59,331 nucleotides of DNA from Phycisphaerales bacterium (GCA_020853815.1 JADYYE010000078.1:1-59331), one strand, 5' to 3'. Shown: positions 9,068-17,983, numbered from the stretch's first letter. Notes: a model not told the origin generated them from the letters alone. Numbers and translations: made by a program.

Positions 9068-9210
9068 GAGCGGTTTGGCTCGCAGTGGAGCGTCGAGTGC
9101 AACTCCGCGGGAATGGGCAATGGGAAAACGCGATGCTTGAAGTGAAACCGCTCCAGAAGAGACGCAGAGACGCAGAGACTGAGTGAAGAGGGAGCGGTGT
9201 GCGTCTCTTC
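9068..9210. repeat. Composite of interlocking inverted repeats with GACGCAGAGA tandem units
   Basis: Three perfect inverted pairs overlap here: GAGCGGTTT 9068-9076 with AAACCGCTC 9145-9153; ACCGCTCC 9147-9154 with GGAGCGGT 9191-9198; and GAAGAGACGCA 9156-9166 with TGCGTCTCTTC 9200-9210. Between them lies a short tandem of GACGCAGA-type units. The region lies between ccoS and the AraD-like gene and has no recognisable coding content. It looks like a small mobile or REP-like element. Confidence 0.55.
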
Positions 9211-9229
9211 AGATCGCATCGCGAACGCT

Positions 9230-9373
9230 TCAATCCTCGTCGTCGTTGAGCATGCGGTGGGCCGGGGTGTCGAGGTCGTCGTACTGGCCCTGGCGCGTGG
9301 CCCAGATGAAGCCCCAGACGGCGGCGGCGGCGAGCACGATCGCCAGCGGGACCACAACGTAGAGCACGCTCAT
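9230..9373 (-). CDS. ccoS: cbb3 oxidase assembly protein CcoS
   Basis: A 47-residue membrane protein found by reading the strand directly. It begins MSVLYVVVPLAIVLAAAAVW, a single hydrophobic helix, then GFIWATRQGQYDDLDTPAHRML and an acidic tail NDDED. This is the normal CcoS pattern (one helix, then W..R.GQ(Y/F)DDL.TP..R.L.D). CcoS is needed for cofactor insertion into cbb3 oxidase. Its ATG overlaps the stop of ccoI by four bases (ATGA), so it is the last gene of the minus-strand cbb3 run. Confidence 0.9.
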   Translation of the reverse strand: MSVLYVVVPLAIVLAAAAVWGFIWATRQGQYDDLDTPAHRMLNDDED

Positions 9374-11832
9374 CGCGGACCTCCGATCTTCTCGGTCTTG
9401 AACGTCATGGACTTCATCGCGATCGACAGCACGGTCAGCGAGCTGAGGGGCATGATGAACGCGGCCAGGAGGGGCGACACCATGCCGCCCATCGAGCCCG
9501 CGACCGCCAGAATGTTATAGACCAGGCTGACGCGGAGGTTGCCGCGGATGGTGTTCATGGTCTTCCGGCAGCCATCGAGCAATTCGACGACGCCGGAAAG
9601 GTCGGTGCGGGTCATGTAGACGCTGGCGGCGGATCGGCTGGCGTCGGCGCCGCCACCCACGGCGATGCCCACGTCGGCGGCGGCGAGCGCGGCGGTGTCG
9701 TTCACGCCGTCGCCCACGAAGACGGTCGAGCCGGACTGCTTCTCGCGGACGATGTCGAGCTTGTCGGTGGGCGAGAGGCCGCCGCGGGCTTCGGCGATGC
9801 CGAGTTCGCGGGCGACGCGGGCGACGAGCGAAGGATGATCGCCCGAGAGGATCGCGACGCGCCAGCCGGCGGCATGGATCGCGTCGATGGTCGCCTTGGC
9901 GTCGGGGCGGATGCGGTCGCCCAGCGAGATCCACGCGGAGAGCTTGCCTTCGAGCGCGACCGCGACGGGCGTGTCGCCGTTCTCCGCGATCGTGCGGGCG
10001 GTTTCGCTCGCCGCGGCATCGAAGGGAACCCCGAGCGATTGGAGGAACGCGGGCGAGCCGACGGCCAGCGGGCGGGAATCGACGACGGCTTCGAGCCCGC
10101 CGCCGATGGTGTTGCGGAGGTCGGAGACTTCGTGGGTGCGGGAATCGTCGAACTCGCGCGCGATCGCCAGGGCGAGCGGGTGGTTCGAGTGCTTTTCGAG
10201 CGCCGCGATCAGCGTGCGGAGCGACGGGTCGCCGGTGTAGGCGGTGACGCCGGGGCGGCCCTCGGTGAGCGTGCCTGTTTTGTCGAGGTAGATCACGCCC
10301 GGACGGGTCAGGAGTTCGATCGCTTCGCCGCCCTTGATCATCATGCCGCGGCGGGCGGCGCGGCCGGCGGCGATCGTGAAGGTCAGCGGCGTGGCGAGGC
10401 CCAGGGCGCACGGGCAGGTGACGACGAGGAGCGCGACGGCGCGTTCGACGGCCTGCGCGGGGTCGATGAAACTCCACGCGATGCCGCCGACCAGTCCGGC
10501 GATGGGCATGCCGATGTTGAAGTACTTGGAGAGGCGATCGGCCTGCTGGATGATCGGCGCCTTGCGGGCCGAGGCGTCCTCGGCGAGGTGGAGCAGGCGG
10601 CCGACCTTGGTCGATTCGCCGGTCGCCTCAACGCGGACGCGGACGGTGCAGGTGAGGTTGATGGAACCGGCGACGCACCGATCGCCCGCGTGCAGAGCGA
10701 TCGGATGCGATTCGCCGGTCATGAGAGACAGGTCGGCCTCGGTGTCGCCCGAGAGGATCACGCCGTCGACGGGAAAGGTCTCGCCGGGGCGGACTTCGAC
10801 GGTTTCACCGGCGACGAGCGCCTCGACGGGGACATCGGCGACGCCGCCGCCCGTGACGCGGCGCGCGACCGAGGGCGTGAGGGCGAAGAGCTCGGTAACA
10901 GCGTCGGAGGCTCGGCGCTGCTGACGTTGCTGCAGATAGCGCCCGGTGAGAAGAATGAAGACGAGCGCGCTGAGTGAATCGAAGTAGACGTCACCGACGC
11001 CGGCGATGGTGCAATAGACGCTCCAGATCGCGCCGACGACGAGCGCGAGGGTGATGGGCACGTCGAGGTGGGGCGTGCGGGTCTTGAGGGCGGCCCAGGC
11101 GCTGGTGAAGAAAACGCGGCCGGGCCACGCGAGCGAGATCGCGGAGAAGCCCAGCGAGAGCCAGCGGAAGTAGCGGGTGTGGGCCGGGTCCATGCCGGAG
11201 AAGAGGCCGGCGTAGAGGCACACGGCCAGGAGCATGACGTTGCCGAAACAAGCGCCGGCGACACCGATGCGGACGAGCTGGCGGCGGTCTTCGGCGATGA
11301 GGCGCTGGCGGTTGCCGCTGCCGCGTGCGGGGTTGGGCGGATAGCCGATGGCGTCGAGCGTTCGGGCGATCTTGGAGAGCGTGATCTTGGCGGGGTCCCA
11401 GCGGAGATCGACGCTGGCGCGGCGCATGTTGAGGCGGGCCTCGATCACGCCGCCCACGAGTTTGGGGAGACGCTCGACCAGCCACACGCACGCGCCGCAG
11501 TGGATGCCCGAGAGGAGGAGTTCGGTGCGGAGCTGGTTCTCGGCCGGGCTCGTGACGTGGATGGCGTGGAACGCGGGATCGTCCATCTCGGCGTAGGAGC
11601 GATCGGTGGATTTGACGGGAGCGGAGGACTGGGCGTCGAGGCGCTCACGGATCGCGTAGTACTTGTCCAGGCCGCAGGAGTGGATGATGGAGTACGCGGT
11701 CTCACAGCCGTGGCAGCAGAACTGGAGATCGCGGTCGTGGGCGACGAGGCCGGAGGGAACGTCCAGACCGCAGTGCGAGCACGCCACGCGCGCGGCGGGA
11801 GGTTTGATCGTGCTCTCGGCGATGGCGCTCAC
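9370..11832 (-). CDS. ccoI: Copper-translocating P-type ATPase for cbb3 oxidase (CcoI/FixI)
   Basis: An 820-residue inner-membrane P1B-type ATPase. The N-terminus has a cysteine cluster (Cys18, Cys21, Cys39, Cys40, Cys43), then an HMA metal-binding fold with CGAC at 112-115. The membrane metal site is CPC at 473-475, the phosphorylated Asp is Asp517 in DKTGT, TGES lies near 372 and GDGVND near the C-terminus. CcoI pumps copper outward for delivery to the CuB centre. The start is GTG, preceded by GGAG inside the end of the upstream gene, four bases after its stop; the end overlaps ccoS by four bases. Gene order is as in fixGHIS clusters, which supports cbb3 maturation rather than general copper defence. 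Confidence 0.93.
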   Translation of the reverse strand: MSAIAESTIKPPAARVACSHCGLDVPSGLVAHDRDLQFCCHGCETAYSIIHSCGLDKYYAIRERLDAQSSAPVKSTDRSYAEMDDPAFHAIHVTSPAENQLRTELLLSGIHCGACVWLVERLPKLVGGVIEARLNMRRASVDLRWDPAKITLSKIARTLDAIGYPPNPARGSGNRQRLIAEDRRQLVRIGVAGACFGNVMLLAVCLYAGLFSGMDPAHTRYFRWLSLGFSAISLAWPGRVFFTSAWAALKTRTPHLDVPITLALVVGAIWSVYCTIAGVGDVYFDSLSALVFILLTGRYLQQRQQRRASDAVTELFALTPSVARRVTGGGVADVPVEALVAGETVEVRPGETFPVDGVILSGDTEADLSLMTGESHPIALHAGDRCVAGSINLTCTVRVRVEATGESTKVGRLLHLAEDASARKAPIIQQADRLSKYFNIGMPIAGLVGGIAWSFIDPAQAVERAVALLVVTCPCALGLATPLTFTIAAGRAARRGMMIKGGEAIELLTRPGVIYLDKTGTLTEGRPGVTAYTGDPSLRTLIAALEKHSNHPLALAIAREFDDSRTHEVSDLRNTIGGGLEAVVDSRPLAVGSPAFLQSLGVPFDAAASETARTIAENGDTPVAVALEGKLSAWISLGDRIRPDAKATIDAIHAAGWRVAILSGDHPSLVARVARELGIAEARGGLSPTDKLDIVREKQSGSTVFVGDGVNDTAALAAADVGIAVGGGADASRSAASVYMTRTDLSGVVELLDGCRKTMNTIRGNLRVSLVYNILAVAGSMGGMVSPLLAAFIMPLSSLTVLSIAMKSMTFKTEKIGGPR

Positions 11833-11836
11833 GCGA

Positions 11837-12592
11837 TCACTCCGGGTGACACAGCGGGCAGGTGGGCTCGGCGGCGGGGCGGGAGAGGATGGGCCACGAG
11901 CGCCAGCCCACGCACGCGACGCCGGCGACGATCATGACGATCGCGGTGGCGATGGGCACATGGCGGCGGAGCGGGGCGGCCAGGCGGCGGAGGCCCACGC
12001 CCACGCTGGTCATCACGGGCACGGTGCCCAGCCAGAACGCGGTCATGACGAGCGCGCCGTCGAGCGGGTGCGCCGTGCCGGCGGCGGCGGTAACGAAGGC
12101 GTAGAGCCAGCCGCAGGGGAGCGCGGCGGAGAGAAGCCCGATGATCGCGGCGCGAACGGCGGCGGGCAGGCGCGAGGCCGTCGCGTGGATGCGGGTGAGC
12201 TTGCTCGTCAGCCCGCTGGGGAGCGAGAACGTGGACTTTGACAGGCCGAACCACTGCGCGGCGACGATGAGCCCGGCGAGGATGAGGACCAGGCCGCTGA
12301 CGATGGCGGCGACGCGTTGCACGCCGACGAGCGCCCCGCCGAGTTCGAGCACGCGTCCGAGCGAGCCCGCGATCGCGCCCAGGGCGGCGTAGGCGACGAG
12401 TCTCCCGAGGTTGTAGATCGTGGCGAGCGAGAGTTCGGCGGCCAGGTGGCGACGGAGCGGCGTCTGCTCTCGCGTCACCTGCACGGGAGCGGAGGGGGCG
12501 CTGGCGATGGCGGCGAGCGGGCCGCACATCCCCGCGCAGTGCAAGCTGCCTAGGAGGCTGGCGGCCAGCACGCCTGAGAGCGTGGCGATCAC
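11837..12592 (-). CDS. Sulfite-exporter/UreH-like (TauE/SafE superfamily) membrane protein in the cbb3 cluster
   Basis: A 251-residue protein with about six membrane helices. The first helix carries LGSLHCAGMCGPL, the family signature with His and two Cys. Proteins of this type often sit in ccoGHIS operons and are thought to help metal or electron handling during oxidase assembly; that role is from family context. Unusual here is the C-terminus, which ends TCPLCHPE: a CxxCH sequence two residues before the end. That could bind heme c or a metal, or be chance. The gene starts with GTG, overlapping the stop of fixH by four bases (GTGA), and ends four bases before ccoI. Confidence 0.75.
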   Translation of the reverse strand: MIATLSGVLAASLLGSLHCAGMCGPLAAIASAPSAPVQVTREQTPLRRHLAAELSLATIYNLGRLVAYAALGAIAGSLGRVLELGGALVGVQRVAAIVSGLVLILAGLIVAAQWFGLSKSTFSLPSGLTSKLTRIHATASRLPAAVRAAIIGLLSAALPCGWLYAFVTAAAGTAHPLDGALVMTAFWLGTVPVMTSVGVGLRRLAAPLRRHVPIATAIVMIVAGVACVGWRSWPILSRPAAEPTCPLCHPE

Positions 12593-13128
12593 GGGCGGCC
12601 TCCGAGCGTGTTGGGCAGGAAGACTTCGATGTTGCCGAACTCGGAAAGTTCGATGTCCTGCTGCTGGGTGAAGCGAGCGCCCCCGGCGTCAACGACGAAG
12701 GAGAGCCGCCACAGCCCGGGACGATCGATCGCGATCGTGGCGGTGAGTGATTCGGCGTCGGCGGCGTCGATCGACGCTTCGAGCTTGTGGTTCGGATCGG
12801 CGAAGGGGAAGGCCTCGATCGAGACCTTGCAGGTGCGGATGGGCTCGCCCTTGCCGTCCAAGAGCGAGAGGGACAGGTCCGCGCCGGACTCGGATTTCTT
12901 GAGCGACGGAACCAGCTTCCAGCCGAGGGACGTGTTGAGCGATTGCTGGCGGGCCGAATCGTCCCAGTGAAGGGCCTTGCGGTAGTAGTCGCTCTCGACG
13001 GGGGAGCGGGAAATCTGCGACGCGTAGACGGTGATCGCGACGATCACCATGTTCGCGCCCAAGAGCGCGAAGATGGCCCACGGCCAGAGGTAGTTCTTGA
13101 CCGATTTGGCGGGGGCGGGCTCGTTCAT
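12589..13128 (-). CDS. ccoH: FixH/CcoH family protein
   Basis: A 179-residue protein with one N-terminal membrane helix (about 16-36: PWAIFALLGANMVIVAITVY), then a periplasmic beta-rich domain. After the helix comes SPVESDYYRKALHWDD, the pattern usual in FixH (ESDYYxKAL.WD). CcoH/FixH is a cbb3 assembly factor that stays with the complex in some bacteria. It overlaps ccoG by four bases upstream and the SafE-like gene by four bases downstream, so translation is probably coupled. Confidence 0.85.
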   Translation of the reverse strand: MNEPAPAKSVKNYLWPWAIFALLGANMVIVAITVYASQISRSPVESDYYRKALHWDDSARQQSLNTSLGWKLVPSLKKSESGADLSLSLLDGKGEPIRTCKVSIEAFPFADPNHKLEASIDAADAESLTATIAIDRPGLWRLSFVVDAGGARFTQQQDIELSEFGNIEVFLPNTLGGRP

Positions 13129-14669
13129 CCGTGGGGCTGTTCCTTGGGCGCGTCTTCTTGCTTGTCGTGCTCTTCGTGCTGCTCGTGTTCGGCGGGATTT
13201 CCTGGCGCGGGCTCGTTCGCCTTCTTGACGGCGGCGTCGTGCATCGAGCCCGGGCCGACGAGTTGGAACGTTCGCACGAGTTCGGTGTCCTTTCCGCCGT
13301 TGATCTTAATCGCGGCGGAGGCCTTGCCAAGCTGGAATTGATCGCGTGCGACGGAGATCACGATGGGGAACTCGCGGATCTCGCTCGGGGCGAGGGTGAA
13401 GGTGGTGGCCTCGATCTTGAGGTTGGTGTGATCGAGCGGCGTGACACTCAGCTCGACCGGCTGGTCCTCGCGGTTGACGAGCTTGAGGCGGGCGTTGTTG
13501 CCGATCGTGCCGTCGGGGAGCTCGATGAAGGGCGCGCCGCGGGTTCGGAGGAGTGTGGCGTTGAAGGGCGTGCGGGTGAGCAGTGTGATGACAAAGCCGC
13601 TGATGAGGATGCAGAGGATGAGCGGGTAGACGACAATGCGAGGGCGGAAGAAGCGTCGCGGCTCGCCGGCGATCTCGGCCTGGGAGGCGTAGCGGATCAG
13701 GCCGAGGGGCCGCTTGAGCTTGGCCATGACGGAATCGCAGGCGTCGATGCACTGGGTGCAGTGGACGCACTCCATCTGCAGGCCGTTGCGGATGTCGATG
13801 CCGGTGGGGCATGTCTGGACGCAGAGGCTGCAGTCGACGCAGTCGCCGATGACCTTGAGGCTGAGGTCGCCCGATCCGCCGGTGTGTGGGGCGGGCTTCT
13901 TGCCGCGGGGCTCGCCGCGGTTCTTGTCATAGGCGACGATGAGCGACTGGCGGTCGATGAGGGCGGACTGGAATCGCCCGTAGGGGCAGACGACCAGGCA
14001 GGTCTGCTCGCGGAAGAACGTGAAGTCGAACATCATGAGGGCGGTCACGATGGCCATCACGGCGAACGCGGTGGGGTGGTTGACGGGTGACCGCGTGACC
14101 CAGATCCTGAGCTGGTCTACGCCCACGAAGTAGGCCAGGAAGGTGTGGGCGAGGTAGCAGGAAACGATGAAGTACACGCCGAGCTTGAGAAACTTGCGGG
14201 CGGGCGAGTGCTGGAGCCAGCCCTTTTTGGCGCGTCCGGGCGTTCCCTCGAAGAAGCGTTCGATCGGACGGAAGAGGTATTCCATGTAGACGGTCTGTGG
14301 GCAGCCCCAGCCGCACCAGACGCGCCCGAAGATGGCGGTGAAAAGGAAGATTCCCAGGCCGATGATGAGGAGCGTGAAGGCCAGGAGGAGTGTGTCGGTG
14401 GGCAGGAACGTGTAGCCGAGGATCGTGAAGCGGCGGGCGATGATGTCGAGAAGCACGGCGGGCTTGCCGTTGATGGTGAGGTACGGGATCGCGGTGAAGA
14501 TGGCGATGAGGAGGTATGCAACGGCGCGGCGCGCGTGCCAGAACTTTCCGGGGCTGGGACGCGGCTTGAGCCAGCGGCGCGAGCCGTCGTCATTCAGCGT
14601 CGAGAGGATGAGCAGGTCCCCGTTCGGCGCGGTGCTGGCGGGGGGTTGGTCCTTCGGGACGGCGGGCAT
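13125..14669 (-). CDS. ccoG: cbb3 oxidase accessory 4Fe-4S membrane protein CcoG
   Basis: A 514-residue membrane protein. It has several helices, a WCGWGCPQTVYME motif at 118-130 and a second cysteine site EQTCLVVCPYGRFQ near 221-234. Two ferredoxin-type clusters follow: Cys277-Cys280-Cys283-Cys287 and Cys301-Cys304-Cys307-Cys311. A C-terminal immunoglobulin-like domain (after about 360) ends in a Glu/His-rich tail. CcoG supplies electrons for reducing copper during cbb3 assembly. The ATG at 14669 follows CCGGAG; an open frame reaches 14768 but overlaps the previous gene and is Arg-rich. It ends with an ATGA overlap into ccoH. Confidence 0.92.
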   Translation of the reverse strand: MPAVPKDQPPASTAPNGDLLILSTLNDDGSRRWLKPRPSPGKFWHARRAVAYLLIAIFTAIPYLTINGKPAVLLDIIARRFTILGYTFLPTDTLLLAFTLLIIGLGIFLFTAIFGRVWCGWGCPQTVYMEYLFRPIERFFEGTPGRAKKGWLQHSPARKFLKLGVYFIVSCYLAHTFLAYFVGVDQLRIWVTRSPVNHPTAFAVMAIVTALMMFDFTFFREQTCLVVCPYGRFQSALIDRQSLIVAYDKNRGEPRGKKPAPHTGGSGDLSLKVIGDCVDCSLCVQTCPTGIDIRNGLQMECVHCTQCIDACDSVMAKLKRPLGLIRYASQAEIAGEPRRFFRPRIVVYPLILCILISGFVITLLTRTPFNATLLRTRGAPFIELPDGTIGNNARLKLVNREDQPVELSVTPLDHTNLKIEATTFTLAPSEIREFPIVISVARDQFQLGKASAAIKINGGKDTELVRTFQLVGPGSMHDAAVKKANEPAPGNPAEHEQHEEHDKQEDAPKEQPHG

Positions 14670-14730
14670 TTCGTGCTCCGGGGAAAGGGGCTCCAAATCG
14701 CGGGGGGTACGCACGCGCCTTCGGGCCCTC

Positions 14731-15309
14731 TTACTTCGCGGGCGCGGGCCAGGGCGGGATCGGATCACCCTCGGGGGCCTTGGGTGCGGCGGGCTTGGTG
14801 CCTCGCAGGGTGGCGACGTACGCCGCGAGAATCACGCGTTCGTTCTGGTTGAACTGGTTCTTCCAGCTGGGCATGACGCCGGCGTTGGCGCCGTTGGTGA
14901 TGACGTTGAAGATGTCGTCCAGTTTCTTGACGTTTTTGTAGTTGTCGTCGGTGAGGTTGACGCCGTTGATCCCGCCGCCGTCTTTGCCGTGGCACTGGAT
15001 GCAGGTGGACTGATAGAAGCCCTGCGCGACGTTGAGCATCTGTTCGTTGCCCATCATCTTGAGGATGGTGGCCTCGTCGTTCTGAAGGTCGCCCACCGAG
15101 CTGAAGATGCGCTTGTACTCGGCGGTCTGGGCGGCGGCCCAGCGAGATTGCGGCGTGGAGGCGCGGGGGTTCATCTCCCAGTAGACGAAATAGAAGAACG
15201 AGAACGCGATCGTCGCGATGAAGATCGCGTGCCACCAGCCCGGAGTCGGGTTGTCGTACTCGCGGATCCCGTCGTACTCGTGGTCGCTGAGGAAGTCCTT
15301 GACAGCCAT
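14731..15309 (-). CDS. ccoP: CcoP-type subunit of cbb3 oxidase with a single heme c
   Basis: A 192-residue membrane-anchored cytochrome c. The N-terminus DHEYDGIREYDNPTPGWW is the CcoP signature; a helix covers about 26-44. A single heme site CIQCH at 103-107 has a likely axial Met146 in GVMPSW. Typical CcoP subunits carry two heme c domains and are near 290-300 residues, so this form lacks one. There is no sign of a frameshift: only 61 bases separate its stop from ccoG and no second CxxCH is encoded there. Its job is to receive electrons from a soluble cytochrome and pass them to CcoO. It follows ccoQ in the run. Confidence 0.88.
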   Translation of the reverse strand: MAVKDFLSDHEYDGIREYDNPTPGWWHAIFIATIAFSFFYFVYWEMNPRASTPQSRWAAAQTAEYKRIFSSVGDLQNDEATILKMMGNEQMLNVAQGFYQSTCIQCHGKDGGGINGVNLTDDNYKNVKKLDDIFNVITNGANAGVMPSWKNQFNQNERVILAAYVATLRGTKPAAPKAPEGDPIPPWPAPAK

Positions 15310-15367
15310 CGATGGCTCCTGCGGCCGCCCTTGGCGGGCGGGTGTTGTTGTTCGAGGATGAGTCGGA

Positions 15368-15526
15368 TCAGTCGTCGCTGAGAGGAATGGAACCGTTGCG
15401 GTTCATTTCGGCGCTCTGGGCGGGCCTGAACACCCGCCAGCAGACGGCGCCGAAGACAATCAGGAAGATCACGAGCGCCGCGATCGGAAAGGTGGTGAGC
15501 TTGAAGTGGCTGATGAGTTCGCTCAC
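15368..15526 (-). CDS. ccoQ: cbb3 oxidase small subunit CcoQ/FixQ
   Basis: A 52-residue protein read directly from the minus strand. It starts at GTG with VSELISHFKLTTFP, has one membrane helix (about 15-34: IAALVIFLIVFGAVCW), then RVFRPAQSAEMNRNGSIPLSDD. The RP.....M...G.IPL.DD tail is typical of CcoQ, which stabilises the assembled oxidase. Its start overlaps the stop of the ccoNO gene by four bases (GTGA). It lies 58 bases before ccoP. Confidence 0.88.
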   Translation of the reverse strand: MSELISHFKLTTFPIAALVIFLIVFGAVCWRVFRPAQSAEMNRNGSIPLSDD

Positions 15527-17889
15527 TTGGTGACCTCCGCCGACGCGGTGGCCGGCTTGGCGGGCTCGGCCGGCGGCGGCTTGCTGATGTCCGTGCCCAG
15601 TCGCTGCAGGTATGCCAGCAACGCGATCGCCTTCTTGTCGCCCATGTCCGCATATCCCTGTTGAGCCACCAAGGTGTCGGCGAGTTCCTTGGCCTGCGCC
15701 TTTGCGGCCTCAATTGCCTTACCTTTTTGCACCAGGTCGCCGTAGGGCACGCCCAGCATGGCCATGGCGTCGACGCGGCCCTGGATCGACTCAAAGTTCA
15801 GAGCGTCCTTGAGCAGGTGCGGATACGCCGGCATGATCGAGTCCGGGATCAGCTGACGCGGGTTCTCAAGGTGGCGGATCTGCCAGTCGTGGCTCTGGCG
15901 GCCGCCTTCGCGGGCCAGGTCCGGTCCGATGCGACGCGAGCCCCACTGGAACGGATGGTCGTAGACGAACTCGCCGGGCTTGCTGTACTCGCCGTAGCGA
16001 CGGGTCTCGGCCCAGATCGGGCGGATCATCTGCGAGTGGCAGTTGTAGCAGCCCTCGGCGATGTAGATATCGCGCCCGGCCAGCTCGAGCGGGGTGTACG
16101 GCTGCACGCTCGCGATGGTGGGGACGTTGCTCTTGATGAGGAACGTCGGAACGATCTCGAAGAGCGAGGCGGAGAAGATCGCGATCAAGACCCAGATCGT
16201 GAACTTCGCGGGCTTGCGCTCCCACACGCGGTGGAACCAGCCCTTGATGTACTTCTGGTCAACGTCCTTGGCCCATTCGGTGCTCGCGGTGATCTCCGTG
16301 GGTTGCGGGGGCGGGTCGATGAAGACCGGACCGAGCGCCGGGGCTTCATGCACCGTTTCCTCGTACTTGGCGGGGCGGGCGGCCCAGGTCATGACCAGGT
16401 TGAGAAGGCAGAGGATGCCGCCGACCAGGAAGAGCGTGCCGCCGATGACGCGGATCCAGTAGAACGGCATGAGGGTCATGACGGTCTCGACAAAGTCGGG
16501 GTACTGGAGACGCCCGGTTTCATCGAAGGCACGCCACATGAGGCCCTGCGTGATCCCGCCGGTGTAGATGCCGAGGACGTAGAGGGCGATGCCGATCGTC
16601 GCGAGCCAGAAGTGGGCGGCGACGAGCTTCTTGCTCCAGATGGGAGCCTGGAAGAGGCGTGGCGCGAGCCAGTAGGCCATGCCGAAGGACAGCAGGCCGT
16701 TCCAGCCCAGGGCGCCGGCGTGGACGTGGGCGATGGTCCAGTCGGTGTAGTGGGAGAGGGAGTTGACGCTCTTGACCGAGAGCATCGGTCCCTCGAAGGT
16801 CGACATGCCGTAGAACGTGATGCCGACGACGTAGAACTTCAGGATGGGATCGGCGGCGACCTTGTTCCAGGCGCCGCGGAGGGTGAGCAGGCCGTTGATC
16901 ATGCCGCCCCACGAGGGCATCCAGAGCATGACGGAGAAGAGCATGCCGAGCGTGCTGGCCCACTGGGGGAGGGCGGTGTAGTGGAGGTGGTGCGGGCCGG
17001 CCCAGATGTAGATGAAGACCAGCGACCAGAAGTGGATGATCGAGAGGCGGTACGAATAGACGGGCTTTTCAGCGGCCTTGGGGAGGAAGTAGTACATCAG
17101 GCCCAGGAACGGCGTGGTCAGGAAGAACGCGACGGCGTTGTGCCCGTACCACCACTGCATGAACGCGTCCTGCACGCCGGAATAGACCGACCAGCTCTTG
17201 AGCCAATCGGCGGCGGCGGGCGTCTGGCCGGTCTTGAACATCTGCACCAGGGCCAGGGGGAGCGAGAGGTTGTTGAAGACGTGGAGCATCGCGACGGTGA
17301 CGATGGTCGCGATGTAGAACCACAGCGCGACGTACATGTGGCGCTCGCGGCGCTTGGCGAGGGTCATGAAGAAGTTCACGCCGAAGAAGGCGACCCACAC
17401 GACCGCGATCATGAGATCGACGGGCCACTCAAGCTCGGCGTATTCCTTGCCCTGGGTCAGACCCAGCGGGAGCGAGACCGCGGCGCAGACCACGATGAGC
17501 TGCCAGCCCCAGAAGTGCAGGTTGCTCAGCTTGTCGGACCACATGCGGGCTTTGCACAGGCGCTGCGTCGAGTAGTAGATCGCGGCGAAGAGCGCGTTGC
17601 CCGCGAAGGCGAAGATGGCGGCGTTGGTGTGGAGCGGGCGGATTCGGCCAAAGTTCAGAAAGGAAGTGTTCGTCAGGAATTCCAGCCATGACAGCGCCTT
17701 CACGGACGCCAATGCCGGGGGAATTGCCAGCTGAATCGCGGCGATGACGCCCACCAAAAACGCCACGACTCCGAAGATGATCGAGGCAAAGAGGAACTTC
17801 CGAACCACGGCGTCGTCATAGACGAACCGCTCGATTGGTCCGGTTTCCTGGTGCGGGGAATGTGACGCTGTGCTGCCGTCTGAGGCCAT
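15523..17889 (-). CDS. ccoNO: Fused cbb3 cytochrome c oxidase subunits I and II (CcoN-CcoO)
   Basis: A 788-residue fusion. Residues 20-505 are CcoN, the multi-helix catalytic subunit: His87 (RPLHTNA) and His388/His390 (TIAHVHAG) fit heme ligands, and His250 (WYGHN) with His300/His301 (GPHHLHY) fit the CuB site. A linker to about 560 leads to a helix and then CcoO, with one heme c site CYNCHSQMIRP (Cys614, Cys617, His618) and GPDLAREGGRQSHDWQIRHL. The enzyme reduces oxygen to water at low oxygen tension and pumps protons. ATG at 17889 follows GAGGAG. It is the first gene of a run continuing ccoQ-ccoP-ccoG-ccoH-SafE-ccoI-ccoS. CcoNO fusions are known in some other phyla; here there is no stop between the parts. 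Confidence 0.95.
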   Translation of the reverse strand: MASDGSTASHSPHQETGPIERFVYDDAVVRKFLFASIIFGVVAFLVGVIAAIQLAIPPALASVKALSWLEFLTNTSFLNFGRIRPLHTNAAIFAFAGNALFAAIYYSTQRLCKARMWSDKLSNLHFWGWQLIVVCAAVSLPLGLTQGKEYAELEWPVDLMIAVVWVAFFGVNFFMTLAKRRERHMYVALWFYIATIVTVAMLHVFNNLSLPLALVQMFKTGQTPAAADWLKSWSVYSGVQDAFMQWWYGHNAVAFFLTTPFLGLMYYFLPKAAEKPVYSYRLSIIHFWSLVFIYIWAGPHHLHYTALPQWASTLGMLFSVMLWMPSWGGMINGLLTLRGAWNKVAADPILKFYVVGITFYGMSTFEGPMLSVKSVNSLSHYTDWTIAHVHAGALGWNGLLSFGMAYWLAPRLFQAPIWSKKLVAAHFWLATIGIALYVLGIYTGGITQGLMWRAFDETGRLQYPDFVETVMTLMPFYWIRVIGGTLFLVGGILCLLNLVMTWAARPAKYEETVHEAPALGPVFIDPPPQPTEITASTEWAKDVDQKYIKGWFHRVWERKPAKFTIWVLIAIFSASLFEIVPTFLIKSNVPTIASVQPYTPLELAGRDIYIAEGCYNCHSQMIRPIWAETRRYGEYSKPGEFVYDHPFQWGSRRIGPDLAREGGRQSHDWQIRHLENPRQLIPDSIMPAYPHLLKDALNFESIQGRVDAMAMLGVPYGDLVQKGKAIEAAKAQAKELADTLVAQQGYADMGDKKAIALLAYLQRLGTDISKPPPAEPAKPATASAEVTK

Positions 17890-17954
17890 AAACCGCTCCT
17901 CGTGCTGCTGACCACCCTGCCTGTCGAATAGTGGATCGAATGGTCAGCAAGGAC

Positions 17955-17983
17955 ATCTTTGCGTTTTTACCCCAACCTGTCAA
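17955..17983 (-). promoter_or_regulatory. Candidate promoter of the cbb3 run
   Basis: On the minus strand TTGACA (17978-17983) is followed after 17 bases by AAAGAT (17955-17960), about 65 bases before the ccoNO start. The -35 is a perfect consensus and the -10 is weak, which would fit regulated expression. Confidence 0.45.

Noticed and set aside
14670..14730. Possible lost second heme domain of CcoP by frameshift
   Set aside because: Only 61 bases lie before ccoG and no CxxCH is encoded there in any frame.
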